Source: Pseudoalteromonas lipolytica
GTDB taxonomy: Bacteria; Pseudomonadota; Gammaproteobacteria; Enterobacterales; Alteromonadaceae
Reading direction: 5' to 3'
Length of the DNA: 64,000 nt
Assembly: GCF_001306915.1 (NCBI RefSeq)
Contig: NZ_LJTC01000003.1
Span: 1 to 64,000, forward strand
This document shows, one piece after another, positions 55,128-64,000 of this stretch (positions are counted from its first letter, which is position 1; every line of letters begins with the position of its first letter). The notes beneath the pieces were generated by a model, which was given only the letters and a program-made list of their open reading frames with translations, ran no database searches and was not told the DNA's origin. The position numbers were made by a program, and so were the translations under genes.

Positions 55128-55718
55128 TTACAGCTGCCAATCTAAAAAGTTTTGTAAAAGTCGCGTGCCTACTTTGGCGCTTCGCTCTGGGTGGAACTGC
55201 ATGCCTGCGTAGTTATCTTTAGCAACAATTGCTGAAAAAGCTTGCCCGTATTCACCGCTAACTAGGGTGGCATCGTTCACTGTGTGAGCAAAGCTATGCA
55301 CAAAGTACACTTGATCTTGCGCTGATAACCCTTTGGTAAGAGCATGCTCTTTTAACACGCTTAGGTCATTCCACCCCATGTGTGGTGAGGTTAATGTGCC
55401 TACATCTAAGTGCTTAACAACACCCGGAATTTTGCCAAGGCAATCAACATTGCCTTCTTCTGTGCTGTCGCAAAGTAATTGCATGCCTAAACAAATGCCC
55501 ATTAGCGGGCGCTGATATTCATCAATTGCTTGCTGCCAACCACCGTCTTTTAAGCGTTTCATGGCAACAGAAGCATGACCTACGCCTGGTAAAATCGCAC
55601 GTTCAAAGCCTTTCAGTTGTTCAGGGGAGGTGATCACCTCTGGCGTCTTCCCTAAGCGCTCAAAGGCAAAACGAACTGAGTTAATGTTGGCACAACCGGT
55701 ATTAATTATGGCAATCAT
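55128..55718 (-). CDS. hisH: imidazole glycerol phosphate synthase, glutaminase subunit
   Basis: A 196-residue class I glutamine amidotransferase. Catalytic Cys in [10 protein letters not shown], and His/Glu in [12 protein letters not shown]. It supplies ammonia to HisF. The start is the ATG at 55718 (MIAIINTG) with AAGGGG about seven bases upstream; an in-frame GTG two codons earlier is less likely. ATGA overlap with the hisB stop. Confidence 0.94.
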   Translation of the reverse strand: MIAIINTGCANINSVRFAFERLGKTPEVITSPEQLKGFERAILPGVGHASVAMKRLKDGGWQQAIDEYQRPLMGICLGMQLLCDSTEEGNVDCLGKIPGVVKHLDVGTLTSPHMGWNDLSVLKEHALTKGLSAQDQVYFVHSFAHTVNDATLVSGEYGQAFSAIVAKDNYAGMQFHPERSAKVGTRLLQNFLDWQL

Positions 55719-56776
55719 AAACACCCCTTAGAGCTGGCAGTTTGTTGTGTGGCATCTTTTGCAATCGCAGCGCGAAGTGCTCTTGCAAACGCTTTAAATA
55801 AGCCTTCAACTTGGTGATGACAGTTACCATCGCTAACCGACAGAATTAGGCTCATGGCGGCATTATCACTTAAGCTTTTAAAGAAGTGTTCAACCATTTG
55901 CACGTCTAAGTCGCCCACTTTTTCACGGCTAAAATCGGCATTTAATACAAACGAGGCGCGACCCGATAAGTCAATTTGCGCTTCTGCTTTACATTCATCC
56001 ATAGGGAGTGCAAAGCCATAGCGACCAATTTGCGTTTTTGTACCTAGCGCTTGTTTAAGGGCAAGGCCAAGTGCAATGCCGATATCTTCAACTAGGTGGT
56101 GCTCATCAATGTGTAAGTCGCCAGTGGCTTGAATATTAAGTCCGATATTGGCGTGTGTTCGAATTTGGTCAAGCATGTGGTCGAAAAAGCCAAGGCCAGT
56201 GCTAATTTCGCCATTTTTTGTTTGGTCTAAATTAACTTGCACATCGATTTGCGTTTCTTTGGTATTGCGAGTGACACGGCCTTCACGGTTCGCGGTTGTC
56301 AGCTTAGTGACAATGGCATCCCAACTGCCATCATACAAAATACCTTCGCAGCATAAGTTATTGGCAAGTCCGATGTCAGTTTGGCGGTCACCAATCACAA
56401 ATGAGCGTGATAAATCGACTTTACCTGAGCGCATCAGCTCAGTAAGTAAGCCAGTTTTTGGTTTACGGCAGTCACAATTTTGCTCATCAAAGTGCGGGCA
56501 GATCAGAACTTCATCAAATTTAATCCCTTGGCTGTTTAAGATATCCATCATCTTGTCTTGGGCAATATCAAAATCAGCGGTGGGGAAGCTATCAGTGCCT
56601 AAACCATCTTGGTTTGAAACCATAACAAGGCGGTAACCTGCCGCTTGAAGTTGTAATAGAGCAGGGATCACATTCGGCAAAAACACTAATTTTTCGAGGC
56701 TATCAACCTGTTTGTCGGTGATAGGCTCTTCGATAATCGTGCCATCGCGGTCAATAAATAAATACGGGTTGCTCAT
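55715..56776 (-). CDS. hisB: bifunctional histidinol-phosphatase / IGP dehydratase
   Basis: A 353-residue fusion of E. coli type. N-terminal HAD phosphatase (about 1-165): Asp nucleophiles in LFIDRDGTI, zinc site [18 protein letters not shown]-terminal dehydratase (about 170-353): [15 protein letters not shown] and [11 protein letters not shown] metal motifs, and [14 protein letters not shown]. It catalyses two steps. Overlaps hisC by 4 bases. Confidence 0.95.
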   Translation of the reverse strand: MSNPYLFIDRDGTIIEEPITDKQVDSLEKLVFLPNVIPALLQLQAAGYRLVMVSNQDGLGTDSFPTADFDIAQDKMMDILNSQGIKFDEVLICPHFDEQNCDCRKPKTGLLTELMRSGKVDLSRSFVIGDRQTDIGLANNLCCEGILYDGSWDAIVTKLTTANREGRVTRNTKETQIDVQVNLDQTKNGEISTGLGFFDHMLDQIRTHANIGLNIQATGDLHIDEHHLVEDIGIALGLALKQALGTKTQIGRYGFALPMDECKAEAQIDLSGRASFVLNADFSREKVGDLDVQMVEHFFKSLSDNAAMSLILSVSDGNCHHQVEGLFKAFARALRAAIAKDATQQTASSKGCL

Positions 56777-57870
56777 GATAATTCCTGTTCTACTGTTTTA
56801 CTGGTCAGTGATAAGCCATCTAACCAAACTTTTACTTGTTCTAGTTCTTGCTCGTTACCGATAGAAATTCGTAACCAATCATCTTCGCCATATAAAGTGA
56901 AGGCACGCATCACGAGTCCTTGCTCAAGTGCGATATTAAATGATTGTTTGTCTTTTAATTTTAAAGTGACAAAGTTACCTTCACCGCTCAGTACTTTGAT
57001 AACGGCAGGTGATTGCTCGAGCCAACTTTTTAGTTTGTTTTTTAAGCTATTTAGAATTGTCACCTGACGGCGCATTGAAGCGATGTTGTCGCTACTTAAT
57101 GCATCTGCGGCAATGCTCGCCACCACCGTTGATACAGGGTAAGGCGCAATCACTTTACGAATAGGCGCAAGTAGCTTGCTGTTGGCTAAGGTGAACCCTG
57201 TTCTTAAACCCGCAAGTGCAAATGCTTTTGATAAGGTTCTTAGTACCACAAGGTTACTAAACTCGTTGATCAGGCTTGCCGCTGTTTGTTCTGGGCAAAA
57301 TTCTATATAAGCTTCATCCACCACGACAATCGCTTTACCCGCAAGTTGCTGGGTGATTTTTCTGATTTTGTCTAGGCTTGTCATGCTTCCGGTTGGGTTA
57401 TTTGGATTACAAATAAACACCAACTTTGAATCAGCAACTGCAGTGACAATCTCATCAACTGTGCCTTTTAATAACAGCTCTTGAGTTAAACCGTTAATCG
57501 AGATGTTGTGGGTATCAGCAGTGACTTTGTACATGCCGTAAGTTGGCAAAAAGAGTGCAATGCTATCTTTAGCAGGGCTACAAAAAGTACGTACTAATAG
57601 CTCAATACCTTCGTCAGCTCCACGAGTCATCAATACTTGCTCTGGCTCCAAATTAGCATAGCAAGCGTAACGATTGATCACTTGCTGAGGCTGCGGATCA
57701 GGGTAGCGATTTAAATCCGTTAAATTGATATTTGGCGTACGTGAATACGGGCTTTCATTGGCATTTAACCACGTTGTGCCTGTTAGTTTTTCACTTTTCG
57801 CTGAACTATAGGCTGTAAGCGCTGCAATGTTATCTGGCAACAGCGTTGTTATTTTTGAATTATCGCTCAT
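56773..57870 (-). CDS. hisC: histidinol-phosphate aminotransferase
   Basis: A 365-residue fold-type I aminotransferase. The pyridoxal-phosphate lysine lies in [26 protein letters not shown] near the start and CNPNNPTGS are typical. It converts imidazole acetol phosphate to histidinol phosphate. Overlaps hisD by 11 bases and hisB by 4. Confidence 0.94.
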   Translation of the reverse strand: MSDNSKITTLLPDNIAALTAYSSAKSEKLTGTTWLNANESPYSRTPNINLTDLNRYPDPQPQQVINRYACYANLEPEQVLMTRGADEGIELLVRTFCSPAKDSIALFLPTYGMYKVTADTHNISINGLTQELLLKGTVDEIVTAVADSKLVFICNPNNPTGSMTSLDKIRKITQQLAGKAIVVVDEAYIEFCPEQTAASLINEFSNLVVLRTLSKAFALAGLRTGFTLANSKLLAPIRKVIAPYPVSTVVASIAADALSSDNIASMRRQVTILNSLKNKLKSWLEQSPAVIKVLSGEGNFVTLKLKDKQSFNIALEQGLVMRAFTLYGEDDWLRISIGNEQELEQVKVWLDGLSLTSKTVEQELS

Positions 57871-59161
57871 TGTTCATAGCCTCAAGACGAATTGAAACAG
57901 CATTAGCGTGAGCATCAAGCCCCTCTGCTGCGGCCAAAGGTAAAATTGCTTTAGATAATTCACGTAAGCCATTTTTACTGATGGTTTGCACTGTGTAAGT
58001 TCTAAAGAAGTCCAGTAAGTTTAAGCTCGAATAGGTCGCACTGTAACCATACGTTGGTAGTACGTGGTTCGTACCCGATGCATAGTCTCCGGCAGACTCC
58101 GGAGTGTAATCACCCACAAATACTGAACCGGCATTTTTCACTAAGCTTAAATAAGGCTGCGCATCAGCAAGCTGTAGAATAAGGTGCTCTGGACCATATT
58201 GCGCAGACACTGCAAAGGCTTGATCAACCGAGTCCACTAATATCAAGCTTGAGTTTGCTAGGGCTTGCTCGGCAGTGTCTTTACGACTTAATTTTGCTAG
58301 TTGCTCTGTTAATGCTTGCTGTGTTTTTTCAATAATGCGTTCGCTGTTACACAGTAAAATAACCTGTGAATCTGCACCGTGCTCTGCTTGCGACAATAAA
58401 TCTGCCGCAATAAACTCTGGGTTTGCACGCTCATCAGCGATCACTAGCACTTCAGAAGGGCCCGCTGGCATATCAATCGCCATACCTGGAATAGTTTGCG
58501 CAACAAGTTGTTTTGCCATGGTGACAAAGCTATTTCCCGGGCCAAAAATCTTGTTCACTTTAGGCACTGATTCTGTACCGTAAGCCATCGCTGCAATCGC
58601 ACCCGCGCCGCCACTTTCTACAATGGTTTTAATACCACATAGTTTTGCCGCATATAAAATGGCAGGGTTGATAGTTTCATCGGCTTTCACAGGTGTAGTA
58701 AGCACAACGGTTTGTGCACCACTCAACTGTGCAAGCACCCCTTGCATAATTACTGACGATGGCAGTGGCGCACTACCACCTGGCACGTAAATACCTACCG
58801 CTTCAATGGCTTGATATTTAAGTTCACACAATACGCCAGGTTGCGTTGTTAACTTAATGTCTTTAGGTAATTGTGCTTGGTGAAAACGTTTTACATTGGC
58901 ATAGGCCGTTTCGATGGCAGCTTTTAACTCGTTTGATAATAGCTGCTCAGCTTGGTTTATTTCTTCAACTGGCACTAATAAGCGAGGTGTTTCGCGCTTA
59001 TCAAACTCTGTTGCCATCTTTAATAACGCTGCGTCACCTTGTGTTTTAACTGCATTTAAGATGTCGATGCAAATTGCTTCAACCTCTTTACTTGCAGTAA
59101 CAGCAGGGCGGGTAAGTACCGCCTGCTGTGCTTGTTGATTTTCCTCATTCCAGCGAAACAT
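57860..59161 (-). CDS. hisD: histidinol dehydrogenase
   Basis: A 433-residue zinc enzyme performing the last two oxidations, histidinol to histidine, with [49 protein letters not shown] and [13 protein letters not shown] are conserved blocks; [11 protein letters not shown] and GPEHLI hold metal and catalytic residues. Lies 6 bp after hisG. Confidence 0.96.
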   Translation of the reverse strand: MFRWNEENQQAQQAVLTRPAVTASKEVEAICIDILNAVKTQGDAALLKMATEFDKRETPRLLVPVEEINQAEQLLSNELKAAIETAYANVKRFHQAQLPKDIKLTTQPGVLCELKYQAIEAVGIYVPGGSAPLPSSVIMQGVLAQLSGAQTVVLTTPVKADETINPAILYAAKLCGIKTIVESGGAGAIAAMAYGTESVPKVNKIFGPGNSFVTMAKQLVAQTIPGMAIDMPAGPSEVLVIADERANPEFIAADLLSQAEHGADSQVILLCNSERIIEKTQQALTEQLAKLSRKDTAEQALANSSLILVDSVDQAFAVSAQYGPEHLILQLADAQPYLSLVKNAGSVFVGDYTPESAGDYASGTNHVLPTYGYSATYSSLNLLDFFRTYTVQTISKNGLRELSKAILPLAAAEGLDAHANAVSIRLEAMNNER

Positions 59162-59167
59162 GGATAA

Positions 59168-60067
59168 TTACTCCATCATTTTTTCAATTGGCATAACAAG
59201 AATTGAGTTAGCACCTAGTGCTTTTAACTGTTCCATTGTTTCCCAGAAAAGGGTTTCGCTGCTAACCATATGTAGCGCAACATAATCGTCGCTACCAGCA
59301 AGCGATAGTAAAGTTGGTTGACCTGTGCCAGGTAGTAAGTCGCATACTTCATCAAGCTTTGCTTTTGGTGCATGTAGCATGATGTATTTACTTTCTTTTG
59401 CTTGGCGTACACCACGTAAACGCGGCATTAGCGTATTGATTAAATCAAGTTTGCTTTGATCAGTTAGATTCTTGTTTTGAATTAAACATGCGTTTGATTC
59501 TAAGATGGTATCGCCTTGCATTAAGCCGTTTGCTTCTAACGTTGCACCTGTAGATACTAAGTCACAAATTGCATCAGCTAAACCAGCACGCGGCGCAACT
59601 TCAACAGAGCCCGTTAACATAACTGTGCTTGCGTTAATACCTTCGCGTTTTAGGTATTGGCTTAAGATTTCTGGGTAGGTAGTGGCAATGCGTTTACCTT
59701 CGAACCAGCTTTTATCTTGTGGACCAAGTTCTTGCGGCCATGCAAGTGCAAGGCGACAGTAACCAAAATCAAGCTTAGAAAGTTTGTTTACTTCGAATTC
59801 CACACCTTGGCGTTCGCGTTCGGCTTGTACTTCAACAAGTACGTTTTCACCTACGATACCCAAATCACACACACCGTCCATTACTAGGCCCGGAATATCG
59901 TCATCGCGTACACGAAGTACATCAATTGGCATATTGGTAGAGTGTGCGATTAAACGTTGTTCACGAAGATTTAATTTCACACCAAGTTGTTTTAGCAACT
60001 CTTGGCAGTCTTTTGATAAGCGGCCGCCTTTTTGGATGGCGATTCGTAAACGGTTGGTATTGCTCAT
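59168..60067 (-). CDS. hisG: ATP phosphoribosyltransferase (long form)
   Basis: A 299-residue first enzyme of histidine synthesis, long form with a C-terminal regulatory ACT-like domain (about 220-299), so independent of HisZ. Begins [23 protein letters not shown]-binding block [18 protein letters not shown]. It is the first gene of the operon, 177 bases after the hisL ATG start. Confidence 0.95.
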   Translation of the reverse strand: MSNTNRLRIAIQKGGRLSKDCQELLKQLGVKLNLREQRLIAHSTNMPIDVLRVRDDDIPGLVMDGVCDLGIVGENVLVEVQAERERQGVEFEVNKLSKLDFGYCRLALAWPQELGPQDKSWFEGKRIATTYPEILSQYLKREGINASTVMLTGSVEVAPRAGLADAICDLVSTGATLEANGLMQGDTILESNACLIQNKNLTDQSKLDLINTLMPRLRGVRQAKESKYIMLHAPKAKLDEVCDLLPGTGQPTLLSLAGSDDYVALHMVSSETLFWETMEQLKALGANSILVMPIEKMME

Positions 60068-60094
60068 TATTCATTTTCCTTTAATTCAAAAACT

Positions 60095-60118
60095 AAAAAC
60101 CCCGAGGGAACCTCAGGG
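60095..60118 (-). terminator. his operon attenuator
   Basis: On the minus strand CCCTGAGG (60111-60118), loop TTC, CCTCGGGG (60100-60107), then a U run (60095-60099). One pair is a G-U wobble that becomes a mismatch on +, so it acts only for the his transcript. Confidence 0.85.
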
Positions 60119-60150
60119 CGAAAATAAATAATTTGGTTGATTGCTCGCCA

Positions 60151-60174
60151 GAGGTTCCTTTTAGGAATAACCTC
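60151..60174 (-). promoter_or_regulatory. his antiterminator segments
   Basis: On the minus strand GGAACCTC (complement of 60151-60158) can pair with the upstream GAGG-TTATTCCT (60163-60174) or with the GAGGTTCC of the terminator's 5' arm. Mutually exclusive pairing is the basis of attenuation. Confidence 0.7.
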
Positions 60175-60194
60175 TCAGCGAAAAACCTGACAGG

Positions 60195-60245
60195 CTATTC
60201 CGGTGAATGATGGTGATGATGGATAGTTGTCAGATTGAAGCGCAT
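60195..60245 (-). CDS. hisL: his operon leader peptide
   Basis: A 16-residue peptide: MRFNLTTIHHHHHSPE, stop TAG. Five His codons in a row. ACAGGAAAA lies upstream of the ATG (60245). It is followed by alternative hairpins and the attenuator, before hisG. Ribosome stalling at scarce charged tRNA-His would allow transcription to continue. Matches the classical enterobacterial hisL mechanism. Confidence 0.95.
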   Translation of the reverse strand: MRFNLTTIHHHHHSPE

Positions 60246-60369
60246 AATTTTTCCTGTATTGCACTCGTTTATGTAAACCAGTGCGTTAATCTGTTTAAAT
60301 AAGTTACGTATATAGATAAACATGCTTTGCTAATCTTTGGCAAGCATTTTTTTGCGAAATTAAAGTATA

Positions 60370-60378
60370 TGCTATAAC
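60370..60378 (+). promoter_or_regulatory. extended -10 promoter for the charged small protein
   Basis: TG (60370-60371), one base, TATAAC (60373-60378), 34 bases before the ATG. A possible -35 TTGCGA lies 15 bases upstream, shorter than ideal. Confidence 0.4.
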
Positions 60379-60411
60379 CGCCGATAATAAATGGATAGAT
60401 AGGAGGTACAA

Positions 60412-60645
60412 ATGGATATCATGATCCCCTTTTTAGGTCGAATTACACGGCTACAGTTAGAAAGTAAAGGCGCATTTCACATTGCGGGCGTAAAAGATGC
60501 GAACGTGCAGCGAATTGAACTTGAAAAACGCCAAAAACGAGAAATAGAGCGACGAAAAAAAGCTGCTAAAAAAGATGATAAAAGCGGTAAAAATGCCATA
60601 GAAGAAGATGAAGAGGGTAATAAACACCTAGATACATGGGCATAG
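60412..60645 (+). CDS. small charged protein of unknown function
   Basis: A 77-residue protein: hydrophobic start (MDIMIPFLGRI), then a highly charged Lys/Arg/Glu segment (about residues 37-58) that is probably a helix, and an acidic tail. AGGAGGT is a strong ribosome site seven bases upstream of ATG 60412. Family not recognised. A 90-bp gap separates it from the GAF-GGDEF gene. It has a plausible extended -10 promoter. Confidence 0.6.
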   Translation: MDIMIPFLGRITRLQLESKGAFHIAGVKDANVQRIELEKRQKREIERRKKAAKKDDKSGKNAIEEDEEGNKHLDTWA

Positions 60646-60735
60646 CAGAAATTTAAGAAATTGTTTGTATGCAATAGACCATTTTTTTCTGCTAGGGTTA
60701 AGAAATACATGTGATTTTGATCAAAAGGCAATCTA

Positions 60736-61701
60736 ATGGAACGACCAGCAGTGCCGTTAAATGAGCAAGCAAGGCTTGAAGAGCTTCGCTCTTTGGATGT
60801 ATTAGACTCTCAGAGCGACCCCGCCTTTGACCGAATCACTCGCCTTGCCCAACAGTTTTTCTCTGTGCCAATTTGTGTCATTAGCTTAATTGACGAGCAT
60901 AGACAGTGGTTTAAGTCATGTGTGGGGTTAGATGTGACAGAGACTGCAAGAGACATTTCTTTTTGCGCCCATGCAATTTTATATAAAGACCCCCTAGTGG
61001 TTGAAAATGCCTTAAACGATAAACGTTTTGCAGATAACCCGCTGGTAATGGGTGACCCAAATATTCGTTTTTATGCAGGTTGCCCAATCACACTTAAATC
61101 AGGAAATAGAATTGGCACTTTGTGCCTTATTGATCACCAACCTCGCAGTTTTAACAATAAAGATACTAAAGTTTTAAAAGACTTTGCAGCAATTGTCGAG
61201 CGTGAGTTTGCGGTTATGCAATTAGCAACCACAGACGAGCTTACCTTATTACCTAATCGTCGGGGTTTTATTAGCACAGCTGAACATTACCTTGATTTAT
61301 GCATTCGCCAGCATTTAAAAGCAAAATTGGTATTTATAGATTTAGATAACTTTAAAGCAATTAACGACCAGTTCGGTCATGCTGCAGGCGACCGGTTGCT
61401 AAAAGATTTTGCAAGGTTGCTGGAAAGCTGCTGTCGCAAAGCGGATTTATATGCGCGGTTGAGCGGTGATGAGTTTGTAATTTTGTTTACAGATTTAAAT
61501 ACCAGTGATTGCGAGGCTATTATGCAGCGTTTATTTTTGTCATTCAGTCACTTACCTAATAGTTTTAATAACCAGGCTGAACTTAGCTTTTCCTATGGCA
61601 TTGCCGATTTTTCAGATCAGCAGCCTTGCTCGCTGACTAAATTACTTGCTGTTGCAGACGCACGAATGTATGTCGATAAAGCACAAAAAAAGGCTCGATA
61701 A
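60736..61701 (+). CDS. GAF-GGDEF diguanylate cyclase
   Basis: A 321-residue cytoplasmic protein: GAF sensor (about 15-150; DPAFDRITRLAQQFFSVPICVISLID, DISFCAHAI, FYAGCPIT, IGTLCLID) followed by GGDEF (about 165-320). The active-site loop reads RLSGDEFVILFTDL, S for the first Gly, as in some active enzymes. The I-site R-K-A-D is present just before. It produces c-di-GMP in response to a GAF ligand (unknown). AAGG lies upstream of ATG 60736. Its stop codon is within the terminator stem. Confidence 0.9.
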   Translation: MERPAVPLNEQARLEELRSLDVLDSQSDPAFDRITRLAQQFFSVPICVISLIDEHRQWFKSCVGLDVTETARDISFCAHAILYKDPLVVENALNDKRFADNPLVMGDPNIRFYAGCPITLKSGNRIGTLCLIDHQPRSFNNKDTKVLKDFAAIVEREFAVMQLATTDELTLLPNRRGFISTAEHYLDLCIRQHLKAKLVFIDLDNFKAINDQFGHAAGDRLLKDFARLLESCCRKADLYARLSGDEFVILFTDLNTSDCEAIMQRLFLSFSHLPNSFNNQAELSFSYGIADFSDQQPCSLTKLLAVADARMYVDKAQKKAR

Positions 61702-61711
61702 TCGAGCCTTT
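61689..61711. terminator. bidirectional terminator overlapping the GGDEF stop codon
   Basis: AAAGGCTCGAT (61689-61699) and ATCGAGCCTTT (61701-61711). It serves the + gene ending at 61701 and the converging antiporter gene. Confidence 0.85.
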
Positions 61712-61728
61712 AAAGTAAAAATTAGTGC

Positions 61729-63012
61729 TTAATTTTTGGCTTCTGCTGATTGAATACTGCTTTGGATCAACGGCGAAATTGTCAAACCTTGTACGATAAT
61801 CGAAAAGATCACCACCACATAAGTGACAATAACAATCAAGTCATGTAAATCAGAGCCTGCGATCATTACTTGATCGCGTGGGATGGCAGCTGCCATTGCC
61901 AGCGCTAAACCACCCCGTAAGCCACCCCAAGTGAGTATTTTCACTGAGTGCTTATCGTACTGGCGGTACTTTTTAAAGAATACAAATGGCGTGCCTACAC
62001 TTAAAAAACGAGCCAGCAACACCACAGGCACCATGAGTAAACCTAAGCCAATTTCTTCAAGAGTAATAGGCATGGTGACAATTAGCATTCCGATGATCAA
62101 AAACAGCAAGGCATTTAAAAAGCTATCTGTGGCATGCCAAAAGTCTTTCACGTAGCGAGTATCTTCAGGCCCGGTACGCTCTGTTGCTTTTGAACGAGTA
62201 ATATTGCCAAGTAAGATACCACTGGTGACCATAGCAAGGGCACCTGAGATTTCCCAAATATTTGCTGCTGCAAAGCCGGCTGTTGGAATGGTCAGGGTTA
62301 GTAGCAAACGAATGTTCACATCGCGGCTATTAATAATTAAAAAATGCCCGACTAACGCAATCACCAGACCAAACACGATACCGCCAATTGCATCAACTAA
62401 AAACAATTCTGCAACATCAGTAAAGGTAGCTTCGGTGCCATAAAAGGCCACTGAAAATATCGTTGTGAAAATCACTAAACCAATACCATCATTAAACAAA
62501 GACTCACCTTCAACTTGCACAGAAATACCTTCTGGGGCTCGCATTTGTTTAATAATGGCTAACACTGCAATCGGGTCGGTTGGGCTGATCAAAGCACCAA
62601 ACAATAAACAGTAAATAAACGGTACTGGCCAGCCAACAAAAGCAAACAAATAATAGCTTAAGTAACCAACGATAACCGTTGAGGTAATGGTTGAAAATAA
62701 TACTAATGCGGTAATTTCCCACCGTTGCTTTCGAAGGGCTGCTAAGTTGATTTCTAGCGCACCCGCGAACAGCAAAAAGCCGAGCATCCCTTTTAATAGC
62801 AACTGATTAAAGTTGATACTGGAGACAACTTGAGTCATTTCGAGGGCGGTGGTATCACCAAGCATTTTAACGGCAAGTATAAGAAGTAGAGAAATAACAA
62901 CTGAACCTGTTGTTATAGCAATTGTAGTTTGCATTTTGAGGATGAATTGGTTAGCAAAAGCAATAAAAATAGCTAATGCTGAAAGAAAACAAATGAGGTA
63001 CCAAGCATTCAT
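61729..63012 (-). CDS. CPA1-type Na+/H+ antiporter
   Basis: A 427-residue inner-membrane protein with about 12 helices. The ion-translocating region has ISPTDPIAVLA and VEGESLFNDGIGLVIF (Asp and Glu typical of NhaP/NHE). WGGLRGGLALAMA near the end is the conserved Arg-Gly block. Exchanges Na+ (or K+) for H+, relevant to salt and pH homeostasis of a marine cell. Ends at the terminator. Confidence 0.92.
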   Translation of the reverse strand: MNAWYLICFLSALAIFIAFANQFILKMQTTIAITTGSVVISLLLILAVKMLGDTTALEMTQVVSSINFNQLLLKGMLGFLLFAGALEINLAALRKQRWEITALVLFSTITSTVIVGYLSYYLFAFVGWPVPFIYCLLFGALISPTDPIAVLAIIKQMRAPEGISVQVEGESLFNDGIGLVIFTTIFSVAFYGTEATFTDVAELFLVDAIGGIVFGLVIALVGHFLIINSRDVNIRLLLTLTIPTAGFAAANIWEISGALAMVTSGILLGNITRSKATERTGPEDTRYVKDFWHATDSFLNALLFLIIGMLIVTMPITLEEIGLGLLMVPVVLLARFLSVGTPFVFFKKYRQYDKHSVKILTWGGLRGGLALAMAAAIPRDQVMIAGSDLHDLIVIVTYVVVIFSIIVQGLTISPLIQSSIQSAEAKN

Positions 63013-63237
63013 TGTTTGACCTTAAATATTTGTATAACAAGACGCAGAAAGCAGTCACTTTCTGGCCGCATATAGTACGCCTCTAAAATAGGTATGTCAC
63101 AGTGTTTATGCGATTTTTATGACATTTTAGAGTAAAAATTCAAGGTTCTGATTGCATATGTATAATCGCTGTTAATAATGTCTAAAAAGAGACAAAAAAA
63201 ACCTGATGAATGTGCAATTATAATAACTTCAGTTAGG
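63013..63237. other. intergenic region
   Basis: 225 bases between the antiporter start and the MscS stop; AT-rich, presumably the antiporter promoter. Nothing further seen. Confidence 0.4.
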
Positions 63238-64000
63238 TCAATCAGCCTGTTTAAAGTGGGCTGATTCTTGGCTGGTATTAATCGCTCTGATTGGGTAAGG
63301 GATCACAATTCCTTCTTTTGCGTAACGTTGATGTAATGCTTTGATAAACGCAGATTTTACCCAAAAGCGGTTAAAGTACTCTTTTGCTCTTAACATCACC
63401 GTAAAATTGATGCTTGATTGGTCAAAAGTATGAAAGACCACAAAGGTCTCGTAATCATCGATGCCCCATTCATGGCTTTTTAAGATCTGTCTTGCTACAT
63501 CCAAAGTTACTTGCTCAACTTTTTCAAGGTCGGAGCCATAATGAACACCCACCTCAACGGGGACGCTGAGCTCTTTTTCAGGGTAAAAATAGTTAATGAT
63601 GCGTGATTTAGACAGCTGACTATTGGGGATGACTATCATGTTGTTCGGCAACATTTTCACCCAGGTTGAGCGCCAACCAATTTTCTCAACAAACCCTTGA
63701 TCGCCACTTTCAAGTTCTATAAAGTCGCCGACCCGAATTGGTTTATCAATCACCAACTGCACGCCAGAAAAAAAGTTTTCGAGTGTCGGTTGCAAAGCCA
63801 AAGCGACGGCAAGAGAGGTAATGCCTAATGAGGCAATAATTGGGGTGATTGATATGCCTAACGTGCCTAATAACACCAATAAGCCAACACACACAATTGC
63901 ACAGCGGATCAAGCCTTTAATGATGCTATGACTATTCGAAACCACCACCGAGCGGGCACTGTAATAATCAACGGTACCAAATAAGAAATGATCTAAAAAT
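63238..64000 (-). CDS. MscS-family mechanosensitive channel (5' end cut by the window)
   Basis: Partial protein: the frame is open to base 64000 (…FLDHFLFGTVDYYSARS before VVVSNSH), so the start lies outside the window and the GTG at 63948 is not the true start. The MscS core pore helix and beta domain are LGITSLAVALALQPTLENFF, VQLVIDKPIRVGDFIEL and GWRSTWVKMLPNN, followed by the C-terminal vestibule. It opens on membrane tension to release solutes. The last 100 residues match the MscS_C domain. Confidence 0.88.
   Translation of the reverse strand, partial: FLDHFLFGTVDYYSARSVVVSNSHSIIKGLIRCAIVCVGLLVLLGTLGISITPIIASLGITSLAVALALQPTLENFFSGVQLVIDKPIRVGDFIELESGDQGFVEKIGWRSTWVKMLPNNMIVIPNSQLSKSRIINYFYPEKELSVPVEVGVHYGSDLEKVEQVTLDVARQILKSHEWGIDDYETFVVFHTFDQSSINFTVMLRAKEYFNRFWVKSAFIKALHQRYAKEGIVIPYPIRAINTSQESAHFKQAD

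Noticed and set aside
63238-63948. MscS frame read as a complete gene starting at the GTG 63948
   Set aside because: The frame continues open to the window edge with MscS-like membrane sequence, so the gene is truncated by the window.

Overview
The window looks like a chromosomal segment of a marine gammaproteobacterium of the order Alteromonadales, most likely Pseudoalteromonas or a close relative. I infer this from the AT-rich coding style, the gene families and the operon layouts; no database search was run. There is no rRNA, tRNA, prophage or CRISPR array. The only mobile-element signal is one REP-associated (Y1, HUH-type) transposase with its family of short repeats.

Layout. 429-12491 is a glycogen/maltodextrin block, all on +: a stand-alone CBM48 protein, malQ, glgB, glgX, glgP, glgC, a terminator, then glgA. 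12583-17051 holds an EAL-HDOD protein, a DUF418 membrane protein, an orphan periplasmic binding protein and rluF. 17124-18259 has two unknown small genes around a cluster of short repeats. 18324-23801 has an RND efflux pair (-), a divergent LysR regulator and an alkyltransferase-like DNA-repair protein. 23798-25090 has trhA (HlyIII) and two tiny genes, one of them only 37 codons.

25125-35418 is a sigma-E/ChrR (ECF11-type) photo-oxidative stress cluster: a LON-domain protein, rpoE, chrR, a DUF523/DUF1722 protein, phrB, an NTF2-like protein, an SDR, a flavin amine oxidase, DUF1365, a cyclopropane fatty acid synthase, DUF2878, a chalcone-isomerase-like protein and a DUF3833 lipoprotein. Three promoters of the form TGATCN-N16-CGTA precede three of its transcription units.

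35623-38465 holds HU and the ilvIH operon (-), the latter preceded by a previously unlisted leader peptide rich in Leu/Val and an attenuator. 38676-40120 is the REP-associated transposase flanked by inverted copies of the same repeat seen at 17.7-17.9 kb. 40211-47328 (-) has NAD-isocitrate dehydrogenase, a large HDOD-like protein, DUF3192, xni, ppnN and a diguanylate cyclase. 47530-52687 has an M61 peptidase, a GT25 glycosyltransferase, a DUF1289 protein, a lipoprotein, a DGSG-repeat beta-helix-like protein and a secreted orphan. 52957-60245 (-) is the full hisGDCBHAF(IE) operon with the hisL leader peptide (five His) and its attenuator. 60412-64000 has a small charged protein, a GAF-GGDEF cyclase, a CPA1 antiporter and an MscS channel cut by the window edge.

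How the genes work together: the glycogen block covers synthesis (glgC, glgA, glgB) and breakdown (glgP, glgX, malQ). The sigma-E cluster joins DNA photorepair, membrane-lipid modification and membrane-associated proteins under one light/singlet-oxygen switch. Two amino-acid operons (ilv, his) use ribosome-mediated attenuation. Three c-di-GMP-related proteins (EAL-HDOD and two GGDEF) are scattered singly.
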